The position numbers were made by a program, and so were the translations under genes. A stretch of DNA of 25,803 nucleotides from Bacteroidales bacterium (GTDB lineage: Bacteria; Bacteroidota; Bacteroidia; Bacteroidales; PUMT01): positions 1 to 25,803 of the forward strand of contig SLOS01000002.1 of assembly GCA_007132365.1 (NCBI GenBank), given 5' to 3'. Every line of letters starts with the position of its first letter. Within the stretch, counting starts at the first letter, position 1. Under the pieces are notes generated by a model that did not search any database, had not been told where the DNA came from, and saw only the letters and a program-made list of their open reading frames with translations. Below, one piece after another: positions 7,138 through 13,964 of the stretch.

Positions 7138-8439
7138 TTAAAGAAAGCAGCCATCCTGTGATTGAGGTCCACTGCCAGGCAAAGGCCCTTCGGGATAGCG
7201 GAATGTCCTGTTTTCATAATTGACAAGCAGATAACCCTCTTTATCCTTTGCTACCACATAGTCGGGCAATAACGGTATTTTTCCTCCACCTCCAGGCGCA
7301 TCAATAACAAACTGCGGAATGGCATACCCTGAGGTAAAGCCCCGTAATCCCCCTATAATTTCAAGTCCCTTCGATACCGGTGTCCGGAAATGCGCAGAAC
7401 CTGGAATCAGATCGCACTGATAAAGGTAATAGGGCTTTATCCTTATCTTTAATAATTTGTGGGTTAGTTCTTTAAAGATTTCCACATTGTCATTTATACC
7501 CTGAAGCAGAACAGTCTGGCTACCAAGAGGAATTCCGGCATTTGCCAGACGATTACAGGCAAATTCCGTCTCGGGTGTCACCTCATCAGGATGAGTAAAA
7601 TGGATACTCATAAACAATGGGTGGTATCTTCGCAGCATGTTTATCAGCCTCCGGGTAATGCGCTGGGGAAGTACAACTGGTACCTTGGTGCCTATCCTGA
7701 TTATCTCTACATGCGGAATGGCACGGAGTCTGGAAAGAAGATACTCCAGGCGCCAGTCTGACAGAGTTAGCGGGTCACCGCCTGATATCAGCACATCCCT
7801 GATCTCTTTGTGTACCCTTATATAATCCAGTGCTTTATCCCAATCAATGCGGCTGGAATGACACTTTACCTTTTTTGACACCATATGAGACCGGGTACAA
7901 TATCGGCAATAAGCGGCGCAAAATCCTGTTACCAGGAAAAGTACCCGGTCAGGGTACCTGTGCACAAGGTTTGCAACAGGGCTGTGGCTTTTTTCTCCAA
8001 GGGGATCAGCTTTTTCCACGGGCGATATTATCAGTTCATCAATAACCGGCACCACAGTTTTACGCAAAGCATCTCCGGGATTATACCTGCTTAGCAATGC
8101 TGCAAAATACGGAGTTATCCTGAGTGGGAGCTGCCGTGTGCCAAAAGCAGGTTTTATCTCGTTATCCGATAATTGCAATATTGCAGATAATTGATTGAAG
8201 GAGGTAATACTATTTCGCAACTGCCAATGCCAGTCATTCCAATCCGCATCAGTTGCAGAAGGGAAATATTTTGCAAGAAAGGCATGTGAATGAGGGCTGA
8301 TCGGGATCGAAATTTGCTTGGGGGAAGCTGGGAGTTTATATTCTGATTTTAAAGTATCCGGACATTGCCCGCTCGGAGGCTCTGTATCGGTTTCCTCATT
8401 AAATGAAGAGGAATTGGGAATCACTATTCCAGGTTTCAT
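7138..8439 (-). CDS. kamA: KamA-family lysine 2,3-aminomutase (radical SAM, PLP-dependent)
   Basis: This enzyme would convert L-lysine to L-beta-lysine with a 5'-deoxyadenosyl radical and PLP. The 433-residue length fits the family. The radical-SAM cluster motif is TGFCAAYCRYCTR with Cys174, Cys178 and Cys181. SGGDPLTLSD (219-228) is the SAM-side GGDPL motif. The PLP lysine is Lys387 in DAPGGGGKIPL. Asp343 (YQCDLIPGSAHFR) and Asp380 (VIDAPGGGG) sit where lysine 2,3-aminomutases bind the substrate's distal amine, which favours lysine over glutamate as substrate. About 40 N-terminal residues are Pro/Ser-rich and poorly conserved. It is the first gene of the cluster, with a 197-nt gap upstream. 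AblA/AblB systems use the same enzyme to make N-epsilon-acetyl-beta-lysine, but the paired ATP-grasp genes here suggest a larger product. Confidence 0.93.
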   Translation of the reverse strand: MKPGIVIPNSSSFNEETDTEPPSGQCPDTLKSEYKLPASPKQISIPISPHSHAFLAKYFPSATDADWNDWHWQLRNSITSFNQLSAILQLSDNEIKPAFGTRQLPLRITPYFAALLSRYNPGDALRKTVVPVIDELIISPVEKADPLGEKSHSPVANLVHRYPDRVLFLVTGFCAAYCRYCTRSHMVSKKVKCHSSRIDWDKALDYIRVHKEIRDVLISGGDPLTLSDWRLEYLLSRLRAIPHVEIIRIGTKVPVVLPQRITRRLINMLRRYHPLFMSIHFTHPDEVTPETEFACNRLANAGIPLGSQTVLLQGINDNVEIFKELTHKLLKIRIKPYYLYQCDLIPGSAHFRTPVSKGLEIIGGLRGFTSGYAIPQFVIDAPGGGGKIPLLPDYVVAKDKEGYLLVNYENRTFRYPEGPLPGSGPQSQDGCFL

Positions 8440-8504
8440 TTTACCCTAAGGGTTTTCTAATTTTTTAAATTTAAACTTCATGCCACAGATTAATTTTAAG
8501 GCAC

Positions 8505-8518
8505 TTAACTTTAGTTAA
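8505..8518. promoter_or_regulatory. Palindrome upstream of kamA, possible operator
   Basis: TTAACT-TT-AGTTAA is a perfect 6+6 inverted repeat with a 2-nt centre, 66-79 nt upstream of the kamA start in the 197-nt gap between kamA and the OmpA-like gene. It is a plausible dimeric repressor or activator site for the cluster. Such AT-rich palindromes also arise by chance, and no convincing -33/-7 promoter could be placed beside it. Confidence 0.25.
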
Positions 8519-8636
8519 AGCGGTAAAATTTTATGCAAAATAAATTCAAAAAACAATCACTTGTTCACTTTCTTAGATTTATTTTCATTTTATGTTAAGA
8601 AAAAAATTCAGCGTCCATATTAAAAGGGCAGGCCCA

Positions 8637-9683
8637 CTACATTGAAGTTTCAATCAAGCTAAAGAACTGGTCGAGTTGTGGTAGAATAATTATTTCGGTT
8701 CTTCGGTTAATAGCTTTCCCTTCGGGTGTAGAATTGTCTACTTTAGGGACAAATTCCGATCTGCCGCCCGCTGTCATACGTTCCGGGGCAATATTATGTG
8801 TAGCATTAAGGTATCTGGCCACGGTAGTTGCTCGCTTTACGCTTAGATCCCAGTTATCAATCAGGCAACTGGTTGCAATTGGCACATTATCTGTGTGCCC
8901 CTCAACAAGTATCTCAAGCTGATTGTGATCGTTAAGCACCCTCGCAATCTTGCCAAGAACATCTTCCGCGCGGGGGCTTATCTCGTAGCTGCCAGATTTA
9001 AATAGTAGCTTATCAGAGATTGAGATGTAAACAACGCCCTTTTTAACCTCAATATTCACATCCTCATCATGAATGTTGCCCAGTGATCGTTTTAGGTTCA
9101 TCACCAAGGCAAGGGTTAATGAGTCTTTTTGTCTCATTGTAGAGGTCAGGTCTTTAATATACCTGTTCTGATCGTTAATTGCTTCCAATGATTTATTAAT
9201 GCTCTCTGCCCCAGCTTTACTTACAACCGAGAGGTCTGATAGTCTGTCAAGCAAATTGGTATTTGTACTTTTAAAGTAATCGAGCTGTTGCTCCATAAGC
9301 CTTAACTTATTTTGCTCATTGGCAATCTGGTGTTCGAGCTGAATAATATTTCCATAGAGAACCTTGTTTTGTGCATTTAGATCGCTAACTATCTCCTCGC
9401 AATTAGCCAGATTGACTGAGTATTGCCTCGACTTTTCTTGCTCAACAGCTAGTTTTTTGGGACTAATACAAGATGAAATGGTCACTAAAATCAGCAAAGT
9501 TATAACGGTAATTCTTTTTACGAATGATCTTTTGTAGATGTGGAGATTATCATTCTCATTCTCATCATTATCTGGTTCAAGTATTTTGCTTACGTAATTC
9601 TTGAAATTTGACTTTGATGAGCAAAACCTCCTTGGCGATCTTGATTTTCTTCTTGAAAGCCTGATTTTCACAGTTCGTGACAT
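8637..9683 (-). CDS. OmpA/MotB-like peptidoglycan-binding membrane protein with coiled coil
   Basis: In this 348-residue protein, residues 1-55 are basic then acidic and hydrophilic. A hydrophobic segment follows at about 56-72 (KRITVITLLILVTISSC), then a long alpha-helical, heptad-like region at about 78-195. The C-terminal OmpA-like domain (about 208-335) carries LVEGHTDNVPIA (259-270), the conserved Asn/Asp-Leu pair and Arg in NWDLSVKRA (277-285), and AINRRTEIIIL (324-334). This order is MotB-like: a membrane anchor, a periplasmic spacer and a domain that holds meso-diaminopimelate peptidoglycan. SSC at 70-72 resembles a lipobox, but the 50-residue tail before it is too long for a normal signal peptide, so a type II membrane anchor is more likely. 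No in-frame ATG closer to the anchor exists. No motor partner (MotA/ExbB) is nearby, so a wall-tethering or envelope-sensing role is more likely than motility. Confidence 0.82.
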   Translation of the reverse strand: MSRTVKIRLSRRKSRSPRRFCSSKSNFKNYVSKILEPDNDENENDNLHIYKRSFVKRITVITLLILVTISSCISPKKLAVEQEKSRQYSVNLANCEEIVSDLNAQNKVLYGNIIQLEHQIANEQNKLRLMEQQLDYFKSTNTNLLDRLSDLSVVSKAGAESINKSLEAINDQNRYIKDLTSTMRQKDSLTLALVMNLKRSLGNIHDEDVNIEVKKGVVYISISDKLLFKSGSYEISPRAEDVLGKIARVLNDHNQLEILVEGHTDNVPIATSCLIDNWDLSVKRATTVARYLNATHNIAPERMTAGGRSEFVPKVDNSTPEGKAINRRTEIIILPQLDQFFSLIETSM

Positions 9684-9747
9684 GGCATAATGATTTAAAT
9701 TGTTATAAATTAATTATGGTTTAATTGTACCTTTTCACGTGCACCAT

Positions 9748-10113
9748 TTATTTCGCTAAATGATGATGCAGAAACCTAAATAATCCTTGTTCGTTCTGTA
9801 TTAGCTGTGAATCAAGTCTTTGCTTGAGTAATTGCTCCTGAAACTTTTTCGCATTTTCTGGTATTCTATTGCTTCCAGAGATTACAAAATACATCTCACC
9901 TTTTTGAAATTAAGTACTTTCAACAAGAACTTTTACGGTTTCCACTCCAATCAGAATTTCAGTCTCCATTACGTTTTCAGAAATTGCTTGAACTCCATTA
10001 TGTACCTGGCAATTTCCTCCATTTAAAAAGTTGCATCTCGACAGGATTTGCAACTTTGTGGCATCAGCCAGACAGTCACGATCAAAGGAAAAATCTTCAT
10101 AGGTTTTTTCGCT
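9748..10113 (-). pseudogene. Remnant of a SPOR-domain protein
   Basis: Reading minus from 10113, one frame stays open for about 67 codons but has no ATG start (it begins directly after the stop of the upstream gene). It meets TAA at 9910-9912, then continues for 54 codons to a TAA at 9748-9750. The second part includes MYFVISGSNRIPENAKKFQE, then QLLKQRLDSQLI and QNEQGLFRFL. This matches the start and middle of SPOR repeats, which bind denuded glycan strands of peptidoglycan (pattern YxVIxGSFxxxENAxx...L...G..a.l....GlyRV). The usual RVxxGxF continuation is lost and reads FRFLHHHLAK before the stop. An internal ATG at 9892-9894 could give a 48-residue peptide, but decay is simpler. It sits between two envelope genes, consistent with a cell-wall locus. 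Confidence 0.5.
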
Positions 10114-10983
10114 TTACCTAAGCCTTAATTTTGTGCTGCCTATGTAACTATTGTCATTGTAAACCTCGAATTCATAAATACCGTTGGTGAGCTGGTTGTT
10201 TGGTTTATAAATCATCTCAATACTCTTGGTCGGAACGTTTCCAAGTTGGCTGGTTTGCGCAAAAAAGTTTTCATTATTCTGCGTCACCTCAACTTTTACC
10301 AAATTGCTGTTTAAACTTGTAAAGTTTTTGCCTTCAGGAGTTATTATATTAAAGTAGATATTATTACCCACGTCGCTGGGTAAATCGAAGGCAAGAATCA
10401 GCTTCTGTGTTCTTCTGGCGATGGCTGTAAGCTTATCGTTTTTCCCTCTAACCGCTTCAACCCTATGATTATTACTAGCCATTGCCCTGATAATAATGTT
10501 ATTGGTTACAAGTTTTTCATTCTCTTTCTGGGCGGCAGCTAACCGGGCGTTCAGATGCTGACTCTCCTTGAGGAGCTTGCCCTTCTCCTTTTCAGATTCT
10601 TCCTTTAAAGCATTGAGTTTATTGTTGAGCTGGGCAATTTGTGTTTCAAGCTCCTGCACTTTTTCTCTGAATGAGCGAAGGGAAGAGTTTTCTGCTTTTA
10701 ATCTCTTTAGCTCGATTTCTTTAGCTTCAATCTGCTTATTGATTTCGGCAATCCTCTTATTGAGCTGAACGTTTTTGCCCTTTAATGAAGTTAATTCCCC
10801 ATTCATTTTCTCCAGCGATTTATCGAGCATCAACTTTTCTGACAGCAGGGCTTCTGACTTAATCTTCTCTCCTTTTAGATCCTTTTTCATGGTGTTGTTA
10901 TTGTTCCACAACACACCCGTTGCCACAATCGCCAGGATTAATCCTGCAAATAGTACAACTTGCTTTTTGTCAAATGTTTTCAT
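10114..10983 (-). CDS. Membrane-anchored coiled-coil protein with C-terminal beta domain
   Basis: This 289-residue protein is not assigned to a named family. Residues about 8-27 (VVLFAGLILAIVATGVLW) form one N-terminal membrane helix. Residues about 30-160 are rich in Glu, Lys, Leu and Gln with a clear heptad pattern and should form a long coiled coil. Residues about 185-289 look like a beta-sandwich: the stretch ARRTQKLILAFDLPSDVGNN is followed by alternating strands and ends GIYEFEVYNDNSYIGSTKLR. The topology is probably an inner-membrane anchor with the rest in the periplasm. Its promoter carries four 11-bp repeats like those of the small gene upstream, so the adjacent two-component system probably controls it. 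It could be a structural spacer or envelope-stress protein; no enzyme motif is visible. Confidence 0.75.
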   Translation of the reverse strand: MKTFDKKQVVLFAGLILAIVATGVLWNNNNTMKKDLKGEKIKSEALLSEKLMLDKSLEKMNGELTSLKGKNVQLNKRIAEINKQIEAKEIELKRLKAENSSLRSFREKVQELETQIAQLNNKLNALKEESEKEKGKLLKESQHLNARLAAAQKENEKLVTNNIIIRAMASNNHRVEAVRGKNDKLTAIARRTQKLILAFDLPSDVGNNIYFNIITPEGKNFTSLNSNLVKVEVTQNNENFFAQTSQLGNVPTKSIEMIYKPNNQLTNGIYEFEVYNDNSYIGSTKLRLR

Positions 10984-11024
10984 TCTTTTAATTATTTAAA
11001 GGTTAGAAATTTGTTGTAAACTTG

Positions 11025-11089
11025 AGGCAAAGGTCTGTTGGTGAAATTAAGGCCGAATGAAAACGGTATTAAAAAGCGATTAAAAAATC
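11025..11089 (-). promoter_or_regulatory. Promoter with four 11-bp direct repeats, upstream of the coiled-coil gene
   Basis: On the plus strand ATTAA (or ATGAA) begins at 11046, 11057, 11068 and 11079, exactly 11 bp apart, with G/C-rich tails. On the transcribed (minus) side, 13 nt after the last repeat, lies CTTTGCCT (complement of 11025-11032). GACCTTTG fits the Bacteroidota -7 consensus TAnnTTTG with one mismatch. No good -33 element is visible, which suits an activator-dependent promoter. Direct repeats at 11-bp spacing are the usual target of OmpR/PhoB-type regulators, and one is encoded at 12837-13514. The start codon of the coiled-coil gene is about 40 nt downstream of the -7. Confidence 0.65.
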
Positions 11090-11163
11090 AGGCGCTCAAT
11101 TCTACCTGACACTCATCTGTTCCCAAAATCACCATAGACTGTTTTCCCAAAACCACTGAATTT

Positions 11164-11379
11164 CTATTTCTTGTTCACATCGACCGGCGATTTTAACATT
11201 TCAACCAAACCTGGAAAAATAGTATGATACTTATTATCATACATCCAAACTTCAACTTTGTGAAATTCTTCAGGGGTTATCCACGTAAGAGTCTTTTTGA
11301 ACTCCTTGCGGAAAAGGTTCTCATCGAAACTCATAAGCTTCAGCACCATTAGGTAGTCATGCACAGAATTTGTATTCAT
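11164..11379 (-). CDS. Small protein of unknown function (71 aa)
   Basis: This small soluble protein is mixed alpha in character: MNTNSVHDYLMVLKLMSFDE at the start, then acidic/basic stretches and a Trp/Tyr-rich middle around EVWMYDNKYHTIF. There is no signal peptide, membrane segment or recognised motif. The frame can be extended to a TTG at 11412, but that TTG is part of the promoter -7 element (TTTGCCT), so the ATG at 11379 is chosen; it would lie about 20 nt after the predicted transcription start. The gene sits directly downstream of the histidine kinase and has its own four-repeat promoter. It may be a regulator, anti-regulator or stress effector of that two-component system, which is inference from position only. 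Confidence 0.6.
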   Translation of the reverse strand: MNTNSVHDYLMVLKLMSFDENLFRKEFKKTLTWITPEEFHKVEVWMYDNKYHTIFPGLVEMLKSPVDVNKK

Positions 11380-11406
11380 CGTTTCTGCCTTTAGGATTAA
11401 ACACTC

Positions 11407-11471
11407 AGGCAAAGAAAATTCACCAGCATTAAGTTGCGATTAAATGGGGATTAAATTGGGATTAAAAAGCT
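11407..11471 (-). promoter_or_regulatory. Promoter with four 11-bp direct repeats, upstream of the 71-aa gene
   Basis: ATTAA begins at 11428, 11439, 11450 and 11461 on the plus strand, exactly 11 bp apart; the units are ATTAAGTTGCG, ATTAAATGGGG, ATTAAATTGGG and ATTAAAAAGCT. On the minus side a 13-nt gap separates the array from CTTTGCCT (complement of 11407-11414), whose TTTCTTTG fits TAnnTTTG with one mismatch. Repeat number, period, gap length and the CTTTGCCT octamer are the same as in the promoter at 11025-11089. The array overlaps the last 2 nt of the kinase gene. A likely target of the neighbouring OmpR-type regulator. Confidence 0.7.
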
Positions 11472-12837
11472 AAAATATAGGGAAGGTTATTTTAAATTCC
11501 GAACCTACATTTATTGTGGAAGTTACCTCAATAGTGCCATTGTGTTGTTTCACAATCTTTTCCACTAATGATAGACCTAATCCATTCCCTTTTACGCCCG
11601 TTGAATTTTTTGCCCTGTAAAAGGGTTGAAAAACCATTGTTAATTCATCTTTGGGAATTCCCACACCGTTGTCCCTAAAGTGAAGAAAAATGCTATTATT
11701 ATCTGCATCAATCAGCACCTCAGATGTTTTATTGTTGGAGTACTTACAGGCATTATCCATAAGGTTACTCAAGGCTGTCTTAAACAAAAGGTCATTGCCA
11801 TTAATTTTCAGCTTGTCCTCGTCTTCAATTCTTGCGCTAAAGTTAATGTTAATTGTATAATTCAACTTACGCTTTAGAATTTCTGACCGGACAGTCCAGA
11901 GAATATCGTCAATGCGAATGGGCTCAAATGATGTTTCGGATGTCTCCGAGCTGGCTTGTGCAAGCAGCAAAAGTCTATTTGATAGCTGGTTAAGGTTTCT
12001 TACGTCATCTAGAATTGACTTAATTGTTTTTTGGTATTCCTCATTTTTCCTTTCTTTAAGCAGTGTAACTTCTAGCTGCCCGGTAATAACAGTCAGGGGG
12101 GTTCTCAACTCGTGTGAAGCGTTGGCAATGAAGTTTTTCTGAGTTTTAAAAGCAGCTTCAATTCTATTAAGCATCCCATTGAAGGTTATTGCAAGATTGG
12201 CTAGCTCATCCTTTCGGTTTCCCTCATAAATTCGTTGGTCAAGACTAGTCACACCAATCCCATTTACCTGAGAAATAATGTCAGTTACAGGTAGAAGTGC
12301 CCTTGAGGCGAATAACCTGCCAGCAAAATAAACTGTTATCAAGCTTATTATAAATACAATCAGGAGTATCAGCTGTAGCCTTTTGAGCTTGCTGAATCCA
12401 TAAATATCCCTTGCCGCTGCGAAAACCACAATGCGATCGTAGTCACTTGTATAAAATGCACCAAATACCTCATAAGGTTTTTGAGCAAACCTAATCTGTT
12501 TATCAAGCCTTACCTGGTCAATGGATTCTTTTGGTATGTCTAATAATTGGCTTTCATCTGTGTTATATATAATGTTGTTCTGGTAATCGAAGATTATAAT
12601 TTTTTCGTTGGGCAGGCTCAGAGGGTTGTTCCTTTCAATTTTCCTAAGCATTTCAGTGTCTATGTCTTCAATTTCGATAAGCATCTGGGCAATAAGCTTT
12701 GTTTTGCTCTCAAGCCTTCCAAAAAACTCCTCTTTGCGGCTGGTTGAGAATGATATGTAAATGGCAAGTGATGCAAAGAACAATATTATTGCTACAATCC
12801 CCAGGAACTGAAAGGTTAGCTTTTTTCTTATCTCCAT
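11470..12837 (-). CDS. Sensor histidine kinase (HAMP-HisKA-HATPase)
   Basis: This 455-residue membrane kinase has a transmembrane helix at about 8-30, a periplasmic sensor region of about 120 residues (31-152) and a second helix at about 153-174 (LQLILLIVFIISLITVYFAG). HAMP follows at about 174-228, then the HisKA box NASHELRTPLTV with phospho-acceptor His242. The HATPase has its N box SNLMDNACKYS (Asn362), G1 DNGVGIP (389-395) and G2 GNGLGLSLV (417-425). It senses an unknown envelope signal and phosphorylates the regulator encoded just upstream. Its ATG overlaps the regulator's stop (TAATG), showing translational coupling. The gene looks intact. Confidence 0.93.
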   Translation of the reverse strand: MEIRKKLTFQFLGIVAIILFFASLAIYISFSTSRKEEFFGRLESKTKLIAQMLIEIEDIDTEMLRKIERNNPLSLPNEKIIIFDYQNNIIYNTDESQLLDIPKESIDQVRLDKQIRFAQKPYEVFGAFYTSDYDRIVVFAAARDIYGFSKLKRLQLILLIVFIISLITVYFAGRLFASRALLPVTDIISQVNGIGVTSLDQRIYEGNRKDELANLAITFNGMLNRIEAAFKTQKNFIANASHELRTPLTVITGQLEVTLLKERKNEEYQKTIKSILDDVRNLNQLSNRLLLLAQASSETSETSFEPIRIDDILWTVRSEILKRKLNYTININFSARIEDEDKLKINGNDLLFKTALSNLMDNACKYSNNKTSEVLIDADNNSIFLHFRDNGVGIPKDELTMVFQPFYRAKNSTGVKGNGLGLSLVEKIVKQHNGTIEVTSTINVGSEFKITFPIF

Positions 12838-13514
12838 TACTTGCTATCTAAGTAGTAGCCCATTCCTATCTTTGTGTGAATAAGCTTATTATCAAAATCT
12901 TTATCTACCTTTTTACGAAGTATGTTGATGTAGACATCTACTACGTTCGTTCCGGTATCAAAGGTAATATCCCATATCTTTTCTGCTATCTCAGCGCGTG
13001 ATATAACCCTGCCTTTGTTTCGCATGAGTAATTCGAGCAGAGCAAACTCTTTGGCTGTTAAGTCTTTTTCTTTTGAACCTCTTACCAAAACTTTCTTATT
13101 TAAATCCAACTCTAAATCAAATACTTTTAATATGTTTTGGGTCTCAACCACTCCTGTTGACCGTCTTGTAAGTGCCTTGATCCGGGCTATCAACTCCTTA
13201 AATTCAAATGGTTTAATAAGATAGTCGTCAGCTCCGGCATCGAATCCTGTAACCTTATCGTCTGTGTTGCCGAGTGCAGTAAGCATAATAATGGGTACAT
13301 TTTGTTTCTTTTCCCTAATCCTGCGGCAAAGCTCGAAGCCGTTAGTCATTGGCATTATCACATCCATTATGATGAGATCGTAAGTATTTTTAAGGGCTAA
13401 ACGCTCTCCCATCTGACCATCGAATGCAACATCAACCTCATAGCCTAACTCTTCGAGCCCTTTTTTGATAAACTCCACAACTTTGGGTTCATCCTCAACT
13501 ATTAATATTTTCAT
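12837..13514 (-). CDS. OmpR/PhoB-family response regulator
   Basis: In this 225-residue protein the receiver domain (1-about 118) has the acidic pair Glu7/Asp8, phospho-acceptor Asp51 (IIMDVIMP), Thr79 and Lys101 (LIKPF). The winged-helix DNA-binding domain (about 130-223) carries LTAKEFALLELLMRNKGRVI and the recognition/wing region TNVVDVYINILRKKVD. It is coupled by a TAATG overlap to the kinase gene. OmpR-type winged helices bind direct repeats in tandem, usually 10-11 bp apart. The two four-repeat arrays at 11046-11089 and 11428-11471 are therefore the natural candidates for its targets; binding is inferred, not shown. Confidence 0.93.
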   Translation of the reverse strand: MKILIVEDEPKVVEFIKKGLEELGYEVDVAFDGQMGERLALKNTYDLIIMDVIMPMTNGFELCRRIREKKQNVPIIMLTALGNTDDKVTGFDAGADDYLIKPFEFKELIARIKALTRRSTGVVETQNILKVFDLELDLNKKVLVRGSKEKDLTAKEFALLELLMRNKGRVISRAEIAEKIWDITFDTGTNVVDVYINILRKKVDKDFDNKLIHTKIGMGYYLDSK

Positions 13515-13964
13515 TGTTATTCGTTTGTTTTCAAAGGTGCGTATGCCGGCCTGTCAGACAGGGAGCATCTAAGAGCAATTAATAATTCTTCCCGGCCTTT
13601 TGGAACTGGCTTTTTGTTGAAACTCTTATAATTGCTCATGGATGGTTCATGTTGCATATTCAATGCCTGCATCAATTCATTTACAGTAAAAATAGTTATT
13701 TTCCGATTCAAAATTACTGCCGGGATAGAGGTACCTGAATGATTTCAATTCGTATTACCAGCGAATAAAGGTATCAAACTGTTTCATATTTTTTGTCAGC
13801 CAAAAAACTATTTTCCTGGAAGGGAGCGAATAGAAGCACCCTCGAAAATCCCGCTGAAAGCTGAAAAAATTTATGGCGGTGCCCGCCGTGTAGCCCAATA
13901 TGTTGAAATATTTCCCCGATGTGTCCTCCGGCCTGCCTTCCTGGAACGACTGCGGAATTGCTTT
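13515..13964. other. Gap between the two-component operon and the hybrid kinase
   Basis: These 450 nt have no convincing gene. Two weak minus-strand frames (13517-13711 and 13774-13968) begin at poor starts or match no family. The gap holds a perfect palindrome CCTGTC-A-GACAGG at 13550-13562, beside CAGGCCGG on the minus strand. A second CAGGCCGG (minus) occurs near 13930 in GGCAGGCCGGAGG. These look like remnants of short intergenic repeats. The candidate promoter at 13709-13716 also lies here. Confidence 0.5.
13709..13716 (-). promoter_or_regulatory. Candidate -7 element for the response regulator/kinase operon
   Basis: The minus strand reads TAATTTTG, a perfect TAnnTTTG. A weak TTC lies at the -33 spacing. 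It would start transcription near 13702, leaving a leader of about 190 nt before the regulator gene. A 64-codon frame at 13517-13711 begins at the TTG of this very element and is therefore probably not translated from that codon. Confidence 0.35.

Noticed and set aside
8626..8635. GGGCAGGCCC hairpin after the OmpA-like gene as a terminator.
   Set aside because: The stem is only 3-4 bp with almost no loop and a short T run, too weak to call.
9709..9730. Possible third copy of the 11-bp repeat promoter, upstream of the OmpA-like gene.
   Set aside because: Only two imperfect units (ATTAATTATGG, TTTAATTGTAC) are seen, no CTTTGCCT follows at 13 nt, and it is too near the start codon.
9832..10026. 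Plus-strand 64-codon frame in the gap before the coiled-coil gene.
   Set aside because: It lies antisense to the SPOR remnant, which explains the sequence better.
13517..13711. 64-codon minus frame just upstream of the response regulator.
   Set aside because: It begins at a TTG inside a perfect TAATTTTG promoter element, spans a palindromic repeat, and resembles no family. It is treated as leader DNA.
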